From Corynebacterium sp. sy039 (GTDB lineage: Bacteria > Actinomycetota > Actinomycetes > Mycobacteriales > Mycobacteriaceae), in assembly GCF_007904105.1 (NCBI RefSeq), contig NZ_CP042325.1, positions 1,984,001 to 2,048,000 on the forward strand: DNA of 64,000 nucleotides. Reading direction: 5' to 3'. The stretch's first letter is position 1; the number at the start of each line of letters is the position of its first letter. Below, piece after piece: positions 27,975 to 39,388 of this stretch. The notes under the pieces are model-generated. The model ran no database searches. It was given only the letters and a program-made list of their open reading frames with translations, and was not told the DNA's origin. A program made the position numbers and the translations under genes.

Positions 27975-28000
27975 GCAACGAGTTAATCAACTCGTTGCAT
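27973..28000 (-). promoter_or_regulatory. hairpin over the transposase start codon
   Basis: A perfect 12-bp inverted repeat (ATGCAACGAGTT / AACTCGTTGCAT, 4-nt loop) includes the transposase ATG. In RNA entering from outside it would hide the start codon, the known way in which several insertion sequences prevent transposase translation from read-through transcripts. Confidence 0.6.
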
Positions 28001-28097
28001 AGCACATGCCGGTGCGTGGGGCGTTATTATTGGCTTGTTTATTCTTGTTGAACTGTAGTGATGCTGATTTTCAGACACACTTTTTGCTACTTATCCC

Positions 28098-28149
28098 GAA
28101 AATCGGGTTCCATGCTCCCGCTGAGACACGGGGCATGAACCCGATTTTC
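28098..28149 (-). terminator. terminator of the sdhCAB operon
   Basis: GAAAATCGGGTTC (28098-28110) pairs perfectly with GAACCCGATTTTC (28137-28149), and the stem continues with CATGC/GCATG and one bulge. Read on the minus strand it ends in CCCGATTTTC. It lies 22 bp after the last gene of the operon. The insertion sequence abuts its base exactly. Confidence 0.8.
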
Positions 28150-28171
28150 TAATATAGCTTGAAACTATTTT

Positions 28172-28522
28172 TTAGTTTACTCGACCTGTTTCTGCACGGT
28201 ACTGGCGGTACTTGCTGCGCCCATAGTGGATAGCACCAAAACCACCAACCAAACAGGCAAGAGTCAAAATACCACCGAAAACGGCAAAGAATACCCATCG
28301 ACCGGATTCTGCGCTGTACTCCGAAGGAATAGCCAAGCCATACACTAAGGTACCCATGCCTATCAAAGAGGTGAGGATGAGCCCCATCCCAGCCCAGGTA
28401 GCAAAACGACGCAATGAAGAATGCGGTGCATAGAGACTCGATGGATCATAGCCATCAATGTAGTGCGGGCGATCAGCAAAAACTGGGTAGCTCGTCCCGC
28501 TAATTTTTACACTCTCGGACAT
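28172..28522 (-). CDS. membrane protein downstream of sdhB
   Basis: A 116-residue protein with two clear membrane helices (about 45-66 and 76-98), a hydrophilic N-terminus (SGTSYPVFADRPHYIDGYDP) and a basic C-terminus (YGRSKYRQYRAETGR). A gene for such a protein follows sdhCAB in other corynebacteria, from memory. It may be an accessory of succinate dehydrogenase, but there is no direct evidence. The gap to sdhB is 65 bp, and the common terminator follows. Confidence 0.7.
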   Translation of the reverse strand: MSESVKISGTSYPVFADRPHYIDGYDPSSLYAPHSSLRRFATWAGMGLILTSLIGMGTLVYGLAIPSEYSAESGRWVFFAVFGGILTLACLVGGFGAIHYGRSKYRQYRAETGRVN

Positions 28523-28587
28523 GAGAATCTTTGCCTTTCCGTAGCTAGGTGTTACGCCTAGAAAATACCATCAAGCTCCAGTGTAGC

Positions 28588-29337
28588 TTAGTTATCTTTA
28601 CCTGTGAAGAATGCGCGAGCACGTTCTTTATTGATTGCCGCCACAGCAGTGAGCGGAATACCCGCAGGACACACATCAGCGCACTCGCCATAAAGAGAAC
28701 AATGACCGAAGTTCGTTTCCAACTCATCAATCATCTTGCGCGCACGACGTCCACGCTCGTTCTTACCCAGTGGTAGGAGTGAGAGATGAACAAGTTTTGC
28801 ACCAGTGTAAAGGTGTGCTGCACCATTTGGACACGCTGCAACACAAGCACCACAACCAATGCAAGCTGCGTGGTCGAGGGCAAACTCAGCAGTTTGGTGA
28901 GTCACGTGCAAGGTATCTGCGTCTGGTGCAGTACCTGCATCCATAGAAACATAACCACCCTGTTGCATTACTCGGTCTAGTGCTGAGCGATCCACAACCA
29001 TATCTTTGATGATTGGGAAAGCAGCAGATCGGAATGGTTCGATCTTGAGGGTAGAGCCATCAGCAACATTGAGCAAACGCTGCTGACACGCTGGTTGGTT
29101 TTGTTCTAAACCATGTGGGCGACCATTAACCATCAAACCACACGTACCACAGATACCTTCACGGCAGTCAGAGGCGAAAGCAAAAGGCTCTTTGCCTTCT
29201 TCGATTAATCCAGAGTTTACGTGGTCAAGCAGCTCCAAGATGGACATTTGTGCCACAGCGTCTTCGACGGTAATGGACTCGAAATGACCTTCGTGGTTCG
29301 GACCGGCCTGACGCCAGATTTCAAGATGTAGTTTCAT
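28588..29337 (-). CDS. sdhB: succinate dehydrogenase iron-sulfur subunit
   Basis: SdhB passes electrons from the flavin to menaquinone. The 249 residues contain the 2Fe-2S ligands CREGICGTCGLMVNG with a later Cys, and the cluster motifs CIGCGACVAACPNG and CSLYGECADVCPAGIPL in the C-terminal ferredoxin domain. ATG at 29337 overlaps the sdhA stop (TAATG), so the two are coupled. This is the short B-type subunit of Gram-positive enzymes. Confidence 0.96.
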   Translation of the reverse strand: MKLHLEIWRQAGPNHEGHFESITVEDAVAQMSILELLDHVNSGLIEEGKEPFAFASDCREGICGTCGLMVNGRPHGLEQNQPACQQRLLNVADGSTLKIEPFRSAAFPIIKDMVVDRSALDRVMQQGGYVSMDAGTAPDADTLHVTHQTAEFALDHAACIGCGACVAACPNGAAHLYTGAKLVHLSLLPLGKNERGRRARKMIDELETNFGHCSLYGECADVCPAGIPLTAVAAINKERARAFFTGKDN

Positions 29338-31352
29338 TACTTGTAATTCCTTGTCATCAGCGGGATCGATTCGAAGGTGAGTGGTTCAGCGTGACGGATG
29401 AATTCGCCCTCCGCTTTACCTGGCTCCCATGCAGAAACGAAGCACCAGTTTTCGTCGTCACGCTCAGCCTCGCCTTCTGGGGAGAGGTGATCGTCTCGGA
29501 AGTGTGCACCACAAGATTCATCGCGGTCAAGTGCATCAACGCACATGAGCTCGCCGAGATCAATGTAGTCAGCAACACGATTTGCATATTCTAATACCTG
29601 GTTCATCTCATCTGGAGTACCAGTAATGCGCATATTCTCCCAGAAGTCTTTACGCAATGCGCGGATCTTTTCGATACCAGACTTAAGGTCTTCGATATTA
29701 CGTGCCACACCACAGGAGAAGTAGAGGATTTCACCAAGCTGACGGTGATAATACTCTGGACCATGTGGATTATCCCCACGGATATTCATGAGCTTGTCGA
29801 TACGAGCCTGAGCACGCTGCAAGGCTACTTCTACCTCAGGCGCATCAAGTGGCAATACTGCCTCACCAAGGTGCTTAGCCAAGTAATGAGGAACGGTAAA
29901 TGGCAAGGTGAACCAACCATCTACGGAAGCAGACAGCAAGGAGTTTGCACCTAGACGGTTTGCGCCGTGGTAAGTCCACGATGCTTCACCTGTTGCGAAA
30001 AGACCATTGATGGAGGTCATTTCGTTAAAGTCTGTCCATAGACCGCCCATAGTGAAGTGGCAGGTTGGTGCAATACGCATTGGTGTGGTGAATGGATTTT
30101 CACCAATTGCCTCTTCATACATTTGGAAGAGGTTGGAGTAGCGCTCACGAATTGTTCCAGCACCAAGACGCTCAATTGCGTCACGGAAGTCGAGATACGC
30201 GGCATTGTGTAGTGGACCTACACCAAGACCTTGGTTAATTTGCTGTGAGATTGCACGTGAGGCAACGTCGCGAGGCACAAGGTTACCGAATGCTGGGTAA
30301 CGGCGCTCGAGGAAGTAATCACGCTCTTCTTCAGGGATAGTGTTTGGGTCGCGGTCGTCATTTGGTTTGATTGGCGACCACACACGACCGTCGTTACGCA
30401 AAGACTCAGACATCAAAATGGTCTTTGACTGCCATTCAGAGTTCACTGGCAAACCAGTTGGGTGGAACTGAATGAAAGATGGGGAGGCAAAATAAGCACC
30501 TTGCTCATACGCACGCATAATTGCAGAAGCATTGGAGTTCTTTGCCAAAGTCGACATATGGTAGACGTTTCCGTAACCACCGGTCGCAAGAATGACTGCG
30601 TGTCCTGTGTGGGCGCTAAGCTCACCAGTGATGAGATTGCGCATAATCAGACCTTCGCAGCGTTTCTGACCATCTTTTTCGGTAGTGATGAGATCAACCA
30701 TCTCATTGTGGGTGAAGATCTCAACAGAGCCAAGATGAATCTGGCGCAGCAACGCGGAAGTAGTGGAAAGCTGTAGCTGCTGACCTGTTTGACCACGAGT
30801 GTAGTAGGTACGGGAAACCTGCACACCACCGAAAGAACGAGTAGCAAGGGTTCCGCCATACTCGCGAGCAAAAGGTGCACCAATTGCATTCATGTGATCG
30901 ACTACACGAGCAGATTCATAAGCAAGGCGCCAACAATCTGATTCACGGCAACGGTAGTCGCCGCCTTTAACGGTATCTTTTGCATGGCGATAAGCGCTGT
31001 CGTTATCGACTTTCTTACCGCGAGCCGAGTTCACACCACCCTGAGCAGCAATGGAGTGCGCACGACGTGGTGCGTCATGGTAGGTGAAAACTTTAACATC
31101 ATAACCAAGCTCACCAAGTGCAGCAGCAGCTGCTCCACCAGACAAGCCAGTTCCTACTACGAGAATTCGGAACTTACGACGGTTAAGTGGTGACACAAGA
31201 TCCATATGATCTTTGTGATACTGCCACATATCTTTTGCAGGTACGCCCTTTGGTTCAGCTGAATCCAAAATGCTGCCTGGAACCACTCCCGGCACAATGG
31301 AAGCTGGCTGGTTGAACTCAGGGCGAGTGCTAATTGGAGAGTGAGTGCTCAT
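29337..31352 (-). CDS. sdhA: succinate dehydrogenase flavoprotein subunit
   Basis: SdhA oxidises succinate to fumarate with covalent FAD. Motifs: FAD-binding RILVVGTGLSGGAAAAALGE, the flavinylation-site region RRAHSIAAQGGVNSARG, ATGGYGNVYHMS, active-site FIQFHPTGLP, CHFTMGGLWTD and FATGEASWTYHGANRLGANS. The length of 671 residues is normal for actinobacteria with a b-type single anchor. The gene lies 30 bp after sdhC. Confidence 0.97.
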   Translation of the reverse strand: MSTHSPISTRPEFNQPASIVPGVVPGSILDSAEPKGVPAKDMWQYHKDHMDLVSPLNRRKFRILVVGTGLSGGAAAAALGELGYDVKVFTYHDAPRRAHSIAAQGGVNSARGKKVDNDSAYRHAKDTVKGGDYRCRESDCWRLAYESARVVDHMNAIGAPFAREYGGTLATRSFGGVQVSRTYYTRGQTGQQLQLSTTSALLRQIHLGSVEIFTHNEMVDLITTEKDGQKRCEGLIMRNLITGELSAHTGHAVILATGGYGNVYHMSTLAKNSNASAIMRAYEQGAYFASPSFIQFHPTGLPVNSEWQSKTILMSESLRNDGRVWSPIKPNDDRDPNTIPEEERDYFLERRYPAFGNLVPRDVASRAISQQINQGLGVGPLHNAAYLDFRDAIERLGAGTIRERYSNLFQMYEEAIGENPFTTPMRIAPTCHFTMGGLWTDFNEMTSINGLFATGEASWTYHGANRLGANSLLSASVDGWFTLPFTVPHYLAKHLGEAVLPLDAPEVEVALQRAQARIDKLMNIRGDNPHGPEYYHRQLGEILYFSCGVARNIEDLKSGIEKIRALRKDFWENMRITGTPDEMNQVLEYANRVADYIDLGELMCVDALDRDESCGAHFRDDHLSPEGEAERDDENWCFVSAWEPGKAEGEFIRHAEPLTFESIPLMTRNYK

Positions 31353-31382
31353 TTATTTTTACCTTTTTCGTCCTCTTGACCC

Positions 31383-32144
31383 TTATTGAACCAAACCTAA
31401 AGCGATGGATAACGGAATCGCGATATTGCCAATCATGACAATTGCTGGCACGAGATAGGACAGTGCAAGCAGGAAAGCACGAGTGCGTTTACCAGTGATA
31501 CCTAGGTCAGATACCGCAAGGAAGATTCCGTGGCTGAGGTGTAGGAACAGCACAACCATAGCAATGATGTAGAAAATGGTTACTGGCCAACGGCTAAAAC
31601 TTGCAATCATATTGGCATAAACTTCACCATGCTCAAAGCTGCTTGATGCTGCTGGCGCAACACCAACGGTGAGGTCAAGGATGTGGAAGATAATGAAAGC
31701 AAGCAGGATGATACCGGTAAGCAACATTGTCGACGTGGTGAAAGAGTTAAAACCACCAACAAGGTTAGTACGGCGGAACTTTCCACGAGATTGGCGAGAG
31801 CGCTTTGTTAGTTCTGCTGCGCCATAGATGTGGAAGATGATTGCAGCTAACAAGACGATACGGGTAACCCATAGCATGACGCCGTGTGGCAATAATGGGT
31901 ACAGTATGTCTTCTTGCAACCAGTGTCCATATTCATCAATAGGTCGGCTGCCGTCTTCATATTGTGGGAGGAATACTTTTAGGTTTCCTACCATGTGGAA
32001 GACAACGAACCCAGCAAAAATGAGGCCAGTGATGGCCATAGTTAGCTTCAGAACCCAAGTAGGAATTCCCACTCGGTCACGAAGTGGTTTCTCAGTTATT
32101 TTTCCGTGGGCGATAGCATCACGGTCGATATTGTTTACAGTCAT
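31383..32144 (-). CDS. sdhC: succinate dehydrogenase cytochrome b558 subunit
   Basis: A 253-residue membrane anchor with five hydrophobic helices and the heme-ligand histidines of B. subtilis-type SdhC (FVVFHMVGNLKVF, RIVLLAAIIFHIYGA, IFHILDLTVG, LHLSHGIFLAVSDLG). It binds two hemes b and passes electrons to menaquinone. It is the first gene of sdhCAB, with the regulator sites at 32256-32394 upstream. Confidence 0.94.
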   Translation of the reverse strand: MTVNNIDRDAIAHGKITEKPLRDRVGIPTWVLKLTMAITGLIFAGFVVFHMVGNLKVFLPQYEDGSRPIDEYGHWLQEDILYPLLPHGVMLWVTRIVLLAAIIFHIYGAAELTKRSRQSRGKFRRTNLVGGFNSFTTSTMLLTGIILLAFIIFHILDLTVGVAPAASSSFEHGEVYANMIASFSRWPVTIFYIIAMVVLFLHLSHGIFLAVSDLGITGKRTRAFLLALSYLVPAIVMIGNIAIPLSIALGLVQ

Positions 32145-32255
32145 GGCACCTCCAGTGTCGGATTAACTTTATAAGCTAAGACCTCTGATAAACCACCCAA
32201 CAGGTTGTTGCATAAATCACATTGGGCGCTAAAAATCCTTGTCATAGGCACAATA

Positions 32256-32274
32256 TTAGGCAAGCCTTAACTTT
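32256..32274. promoter_or_regulatory. DtxR-box-like sequence upstream of sdhC
   Basis: TTAGGCAAGCCTTAACTTT matches the 19-bp DtxR consensus (TTAGGTTAGCCTAACCTAA) at about 14 positions. DtxR is the iron-dependent master regulator of corynebacteria. The match is imperfect, and binding is unproven. Confidence 0.4.
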
Positions 32275-32327
32275 AAGAAAGGTTATACAAAAAGGGGCAT
32301 ACCCCCGTTTAACTGCTCATTTTCACA

Positions 32328-32341
32328 AAGCGTAAGGTGAC
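32328..32341 (+). promoter_or_regulatory. RipA-type operator upstream of sdhC
   Basis: AAGCGTAAGGTGAC fits the published RipA motif RRGCGN4RYGAC without a mismatch. RipA is the DtxR-controlled repressor that shuts down iron-rich enzymes, succinate dehydrogenase among them, during iron limitation in C. glutamicum. It lies about 185 bp before sdhC. Confidence 0.6.
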
Positions 32342-32378
32342 ACGCGTGGCACCCACGCGAATCCATACCCAATGAAGA

Positions 32379-32394
32379 AGTCACATAGATTACA
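32379..32394 (+). promoter_or_regulatory. GlxR (cAMP receptor) -like site upstream of sdhC
   Basis: AGTCACATAGATTACA agrees with TGTGANNTANNTCACA at 9 of 12 defined positions. GlxR is the corynebacterial CRP-type regulator and is known to act on sdhCAB. The adenylate cyclase gene cyaB is also in this window (60259-61785). Confidence 0.35.
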
Positions 32395-32511
32395 CCCTTT
32401 TGGAATCAATCAAAATATCTATACGACTCAGCTTTGCATCTCTCACAACTCACGTCGATACTGGCAATACTATTGCCGCCACCATCACCGTCGTGTGCTC
32501 ACCTAAATTAA

Positions 32512-32560
32512 GCAAAAAAGACCTGTCCACCCTTGATGTATTACATCAAGGGTAGACAGG
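32512..32560 (-). terminator. terminator of lpd
   Basis: A 19-bp arm (32522-32540) pairs with 32542-32560 with a single mismatch. On the minus strand the stem is followed by TCTTTTTTGC. It lies 39 bp past the lpd stop. Confidence 0.9.
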
Positions 32561-32598
32561 AATAAGCAGTAGGAACCTCGTGGTTCCAAGCCCCCCTA

Positions 32599-34008
32599 CT
32601 AGAGGTTAATCATGTGCCCCATAATTCCCTCTGCAGCTTCTTTCATTGCCTCAGAAAGAGTTGGGTGTGTATGAACATTGCGCCCAATTTCCTCAGCAGT
32701 AAGGTCAAAGCGCTGCGCAAGAGTAAGTTCCGGCAAAAGTTCAGAAACATTAGCACCGACCATATGAGCACCAAGTAATTCACCAAACTCGGCATCAGCA
32801 ATGATTTTCACGAAACCAGCCGACTCAGCAAGACCTTGCGCTTTACCATTAGCTGAAAATGGGAATGTTGCCACTTTGATTTCACGATCAGCGAATTTCT
32901 CTTTCGCTGCATCCTCGGTATACCCAAAGGAGGCGACCTGTGGATTACAGAATGTTGCACGCGGCATCATCATATAATCGCCCAGCTCTTGAGTCTCAGC
33001 ACCAGCGATAGTTTCTGCCGCCACAACTCCCTGAGCCTCTGCAACGTGTGCCAACTGCAATTTAGCGGTGACGTCACCAATTGCATAAATATGTGGCACA
33101 TTAGTGCGCATACGATCGTCGATAGCAATAGCACCACGTTCAGTCAGTTCTACACCAGTGTTTTCTAGACCATAGCCCTCAACGCGTGGCGCAAAACCAA
33201 TAGAAACCATAACGCGATCCGCTTTGAGCGTATCGGATTTAGAACCGTCCTTGGACTCCACATCCACCTCGACGGAGGAGCCATTATCACGAATAGCTGT
33301 GGTTTTATGTCCGGTAAGTAGCGTAACGCCCAGTTTCTTGTATTGCTTTGCAATTTCCTTGGATACGTCTTTATCCTCATTAGGCAACACACGATCCATG
33401 AACTCTACAATGGTTACCTTAACGCCATAGTTAGCAAGAACATAGGCAAATTCCATACCAATGGCACCCGCACCGACGATAACCATAGACTCTGGAGCTT
33501 CCGACTTAAGAATCTGCTCCTCGAAAGACAGGATATTGCCACCAATTTTAATACCTGGCAAAGAACGAACTACCGAACCAGTAGCGATAATACAATTATC
33601 GAAAGTAATAGTTTTACCAGCATCTTTACCCTCAGAAATTTCGAGAGTATGCGCATCCTGGAACACGCCGAAGCCATCAATCTCGGTAATACCATTCTTC
33701 TTCATCAAATAATGGACACCTTTAACAATTCCCTCAGAAACCTTGCGGGAACGTGCATGTGCCACACCAAAATCAAAGGTTACGTCGCCAGAAATACCGA
33801 AAGTTTTTGCCTCATGATTAAAAATATGAGCTACTTCCGCATTCTTTAATAACGCCTTAGAAGGAATACACCCGACGTTAAGGCATACGCCACCCCAATA
33901 CTGCTTCTCGACGACAGCTACTTTCTTTCCAAGCTGAGCCGCACGAATAGCCGAAACATAACCACCAGGGCCTGCACCCAGCACTACTACATCATAATGT
34001 TCAGTCAC
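32599..34008 (-). CDS. lpd: dihydrolipoamide dehydrogenase
   Basis: The E3 flavoenzyme of the pyruvate and 2-oxoglutarate dehydrogenase complexes. It has FAD-binding [19 protein letters not shown], the redox disulfide [20 protein letters not shown]-binding [34 protein letters not shown] and catalytic [15 protein letters not shown] place the start at GTG 34008 ([11 protein letters not shown]), giving the usual 469 residues; the open frame to 34110 adds an unrelated N-terminus. Little ribosome-site sequence precedes this GTG, so translation may be leaderless or nearly so. Confidence 0.95.
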   Translation of the reverse strand: MTEHYDVVVLGAGPGGYVSAIRAAQLGKKVAVVEKQYWGGVCLNVGCIPSKALLKNAEVAHIFNHEAKTFGISGDVTFDFGVAHARSRKVSEGIVKGVHYLMKKNGITEIDGFGVFQDAHTLEISEGKDAGKTITFDNCIIATGSVVRSLPGIKIGGNILSFEEQILKSEAPESMVIVGAGAIGMEFAYVLANYGVKVTIVEFMDRVLPNEDKDVSKEIAKQYKKLGVTLLTGHKTTAIRDNGSSVEVDVESKDGSKSDTLKADRVMVSIGFAPRVEGYGLENTGVELTERGAIAIDDRMRTNVPHIYAIGDVTAKLQLAHVAEAQGVVAAETIAGAETQELGDYMMMPRATFCNPQVASFGYTEDAAKEKFADREIKVATFPFSANGKAQGLAESAGFVKIIADAEFGELLGAHMVGANVSELLPELTLAQRFDLTAEEIGRNVHTHPTLSEAMKEAAEGIMGHMINL

Positions 34009-34358
34009 CCTTACTAGGATACGGAAAAGCAATGATATTGTCTCGCCCGGGAGTCCATAAGGGTATTTTTCTCGTCTCATAGTGACTCTACTAAGCCCTT
34101 TCGGGGGCAAAGCTCACAGAATATCTAGAATATCTGCAGAACATAAAGAAACATGAGACACACACGCAACATACGTATTGCATGTGCAGCAGATTTGCTT
34201 ATAGTCAAGAGAAAATAATCATGCTAGATTTTTAACGTCACTTGCACACGTATGCTACCCATCCACTCACAGCAGTGGCGTAACGCATGGGCACTGTCAG
34301 CCGACTATGTCTATAGCGTCTATAGCAACCAGTAGAGATTCCTTGCGTTTCAGGAAAG

Positions 34359-35432
34359 ATGAAAATCACAATGATACTCACCCGATTTTTCAGAAACACC
34401 TCGTATGCGCTCAGCGCTGCACTTGTAGCATTGATTCCCTCAACATTCTGTGCAGCACACACCCAAGAGCAAGAATCAACGCCAACCAACGCATTGGCAA
34501 CAATTACGCAGGTCACAGTCTCTGAGCCGACTCCACAATGGCGCAATAAGCTAGATGGTGATCGGGTAGTAGAAATGGTGGCATCATCGCCGGCAATGAA
34601 TGGTCGTCAGATACCACTCGTGGTTATTAAGGCAGCTCAACCTCATCGCCCCACTATTTATCTGCTCAATGGTGCTGATGGCGGCGAAGGCAATGCCAAC
34701 TGGATTGCGCAGACAGATGTCATAGACTTCTATCGAGACAAAAACGTTAATGTAGTTATCCCCATGGCAGGAAAATACTCCTACTACACCGACTGGCTAC
34801 AAGAAGTGCCTCAGCTAGGGGGCAAGCAGCGTTGGGAGACTTTTCTCACCAAGGAACTACCAGGTGCCATTGAAAAAGAATTATTAGCAAATGACAAACG
34901 TGCCGTCGTTGGTATGTCGATGTCTGCTTTGTCTTCCTTGCTATTGGCAGAGCATAATCCCGGTTTCTATGCCGCTAGTGCCGCCTTTTCTGGTTGTGCA
35001 GCAAGCGCTAGTCCTGTAGCACATCAACTCATTGGGATCACCCTCGACCAAGCACATGCCACTCCTGAGCAAATGTGGGGTGCGGCAAATAGTGAGATAT
35101 GGAAGCACAATGATGCACTGATTAATGCGGAAAAATTACGAGGAACAGCACTATATGTTTCTAGTTCATCCGGTATCATCGGGCAGGCAGAGTTACCTGG
35201 TCCACAAGAGAATTTCCTCGAAGGTGCTCTAGAACGCACTCCCCTATGGATTGCTGGTGGTGGCATTGAAGCAGCAAGCAATGTATGCACGCACATTCTC
35301 AAAGCAAAACTTGATGAATTAGCCATCCCGGTCACTGCCAATTTCCGCCCTACTGGTATTCACTCTTGGAATTATTGGAGTGCTGACCTGCGCGATTCTT
35401 GGCCAGTGCTCAAGCAAGCCCTAGAGAATTAG
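34359..35432 (+). CDS. antigen 85-like mycolyltransferase (secreted esterase)
   Basis: An exported alpha/beta hydrolase of 357 residues. It has a signal peptide (SYALSAALVALIPSTFCAAH), the Ag85-type strand-loop TIYLLNGADGGEGNANWI, VVIPMAGKYSYYTDWLQEVP, catalytic serine in VVGMSMSALSSLLLAEH, and catalytic His in FRPTGIHSWNYWSADLRDSW. Family members transfer mycolic acids between trehalose monomycolates or to arabinogalactan and proteins. The nucleophile motif is GMSMSA, not the usual GLSMxG; the residue after it may affect activity. Starts at 34359 or 34371 are both possible. It has its own 250-bp upstream region. Confidence 0.88.
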   Translation: MKITMILTRFFRNTSYALSAALVALIPSTFCAAHTQEQESTPTNALATITQVTVSEPTPQWRNKLDGDRVVEMVASSPAMNGRQIPLVVIKAAQPHRPTIYLLNGADGGEGNANWIAQTDVIDFYRDKNVNVVIPMAGKYSYYTDWLQEVPQLGGKQRWETFLTKELPGAIEKELLANDKRAVVGMSMSALSSLLLAEHNPGFYAASAAFSGCAASASPVAHQLIGITLDQAHATPEQMWGAANSEIWKHNDALINAEKLRGTALYVSSSSGIIGQAELPGPQENFLEGALERTPLWIAGGGIEAASNVCTHILKAKLDELAIPVTANFRPTGIHSWNYWSADLRDSWPVLKQALEN

Positions 35433-35501
35433 TTTTTGTACTCGCTGTTGCTTGCCCCTGGCGTCGAAAAGCAAAAATAAGCTGGTAGTATTAGAAAACT
35501 G

Positions 35502-37900
<2,399 letters not shown>

Positions 37901-37918
37901 GATCACTAGGAGCAAGAA

Positions 37919-39388
37919 ATGACCATCTCAGGGGATACACCTATGGTGTTTTCTGCACCTTTGGGCGCGCACTATGTGTCCGAGATCGACGGCTTAATGA
38001 TTTTCCAGCTCAGTGTGCATGGGGATCACCGAGGCTGGTTTAAGGAAAATTGGCAACGCGAAAAGCAACTCAAACTGGGATTACCCGATTTTTCTCCGGT
38101 GCAAAATAACATCTCCTATAACGCCCAGGCAGGAGTAACCCGTGGGTTGCACGCCGAGCCGTGGGATAAATACATTTCCGTTGCTTCGGGGAAAGTCTTT
38201 GGTGTGTGGTGCGATTTACGCCCCCACTCGCCTACGTATAAACAAGTCTATAGCACCATCATCACCCCAGATAAGAGCGTTTTTGTACCGCGTGGGGTCG
38301 CCAATGGATTCCAGGCTCTAGAACCTACTACGTACACATACTTGGTTAATGAGCATTGGTCCCCCGAGGCCTCTTATGCCTTTGTCAATATCGCTGACCC
38401 CGCTTTGGGCATCGACTTTCCCATCCCTCTTGAGCAGGCAGAACTTTCCGAAAAAGATCGTCATCATCCTTTGCTTGCCGACGCCCAACCAGTGCCAGAA
38501 CAAAAGATCCTGGTATTAGGGGCAGGTGGACAACTTGGTAGCGCGCTCAAGGACGTACTGCCGCAGGCGGAATATCTCAACCGAGAAGAATTGGACATCA
38601 GCCATGCAGCAGAGGTGGATTGGCCTTGGAGTCAGTACCACACCATTATCAATGCAGCTGCTTATACCAATGTCGATGCGGCACAGCAGGAAGTGGCACA
38701 GGCGTGGCAGAGCAATGCCCATGCCGTTGCGACACTCAGCGAAATTGCGCGGCACTATCGCATTACCTTGGTGCATATCTCTAGCGATTATGTCTTTGAC
38801 GGTAGCGTCGAAAGCCATGATGAGGAAGAACTGCCCAGCCCGCTCAATGTATATGGTCAGTCCAAGGCGGCAGGCGATTTAGCTGCGAGTTTATGCCCGA
38901 AGCATTATATTGTGCGCACGAGTTGGGTGGTGGGTAATGCGAAAAACTTTGTGAGCACGATGGCAGAGTTGGCGCTGGCTGGAAAAACAGTGCACGTGGT
39001 CGATGATCAGTATGGTCGTCCGACTTTTACCCACGATTTAGCTGCGGGGATTGCACACCTATTGCGCTCAAAGGCACCTTATGGAGTGTATAACCTGAGC
39101 AACTCTGGCGAGATCACCACATGGTATGAGTTAGCGCAGCGTACCTTTGCTGCGGTGAGTCAGAAAACTGGGGGCTGCGATGGAACTGTGCAGCCAATTA
39201 GCACTGCTCGGTATTGCGTCGATAAGCCTGGTTATGCACCACGACCGAGCCATTCCGCCTTGGATCTGCGTAAGATCCGCGGCACGGGTTTTACGCCTCG
39301 CTCTTGGCAAGAGGGATTAGAGGACTATCTTGAGCAGTATATGCAACAAGCACAAGCATTAGCTCGTGTGGCTAAGGAGGAACACTAA
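37919..39388 (+). CDS. rmlCD: fused dTDP-4-dehydrorhamnose 3,5-epimerase and reductase
   Basis: A bifunctional protein of 489 residues. Residues 1-190 are the RmlC cupin (GDHRGWFKENWQREKQLKLG, NNISYNAQAGVTRGLHAEPW, VFVPRGVANGF). Residues 195-480 are the RmlD reductase (ILVLGAGGQLGSALKDVLPQ, VHISSDYVFDG, YGQSKAAGDLAA with the YxxxK pair, RTSWVVGNAKNFV). One chain thus performs the last two steps of dTDP-L-rhamnose synthesis. Such fusions are known from corynebacteria. It lies between rmlB and rmlA in one operon. Confidence 0.94.
   Translation: MTISGDTPMVFSAPLGAHYVSEIDGLMIFQLSVHGDHRGWFKENWQREKQLKLGLPDFSPVQNNISYNAQAGVTRGLHAEPWDKYISVASGKVFGVWCDLRPHSPTYKQVYSTIITPDKSVFVPRGVANGFQALEPTTYTYLVNEHWSPEASYAFVNIADPALGIDFPIPLEQAELSEKDRHHPLLADAQPVPEQKILVLGAGGQLGSALKDVLPQAEYLNREELDISHAAEVDWPWSQYHTIINAAAYTNVDAAQQEVAQAWQSNAHAVATLSEIARHYRITLVHISSDYVFDGSVESHDEEELPSPLNVYGQSKAAGDLAASLCPKHYIVRTSWVVGNAKNFVSTMAELALAGKTVHVVDDQYGRPTFTHDLAAGIAHLLRSKAPYGVYNLSNSGEITTWYELAQRTFAAVSQKTGGCDGTVQPISTARYCVDKPGYAPRPSHSALDLRKIRGTGFTPRSWQEGLEDYLEQYMQQAQALARVAKEEH

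Larger units (their letters stand above)
27097..28097 (-). mobile_element. degenerate IS1249/IS256-like insertion sequence
   Basis: A 1001-bp element with 23-bp terminal inverted repeats: GGGTTAAGTAGCAAAAAGTG at the left (27097-27119), and at the right (28075-28097) a complement that differs at one position. It carries one transposase gene on the minus strand, broken by a stop and an internal deletion. From memory, IS1249 of corynebacteria is about 1.4 kb, so roughly 0.4 kb is missing. There is no direct repeat at its immediate flanks. It cannot transpose by itself. Confidence 0.85.
32145..32598. other. 454-bp regulatory region between lpd and sdhC
   Basis: No gene is visible. From right to left on the minus strand the region holds the lpd terminator (32512-32560), a GlxR-like site, a RipA-type motif, a DtxR-box-like sequence and the sdhC ribosome site (GGAGGTGCC just before the ATG). 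The sites are listed separately. Confidence 0.6.

Noticed and set aside
27097..28097. Direct target duplication at the borders of the single IS copy.
   Set aside because: The bases before 27097 and after 28097 do not match; only the wider segment has a 9-base repeat, which is reported separately.
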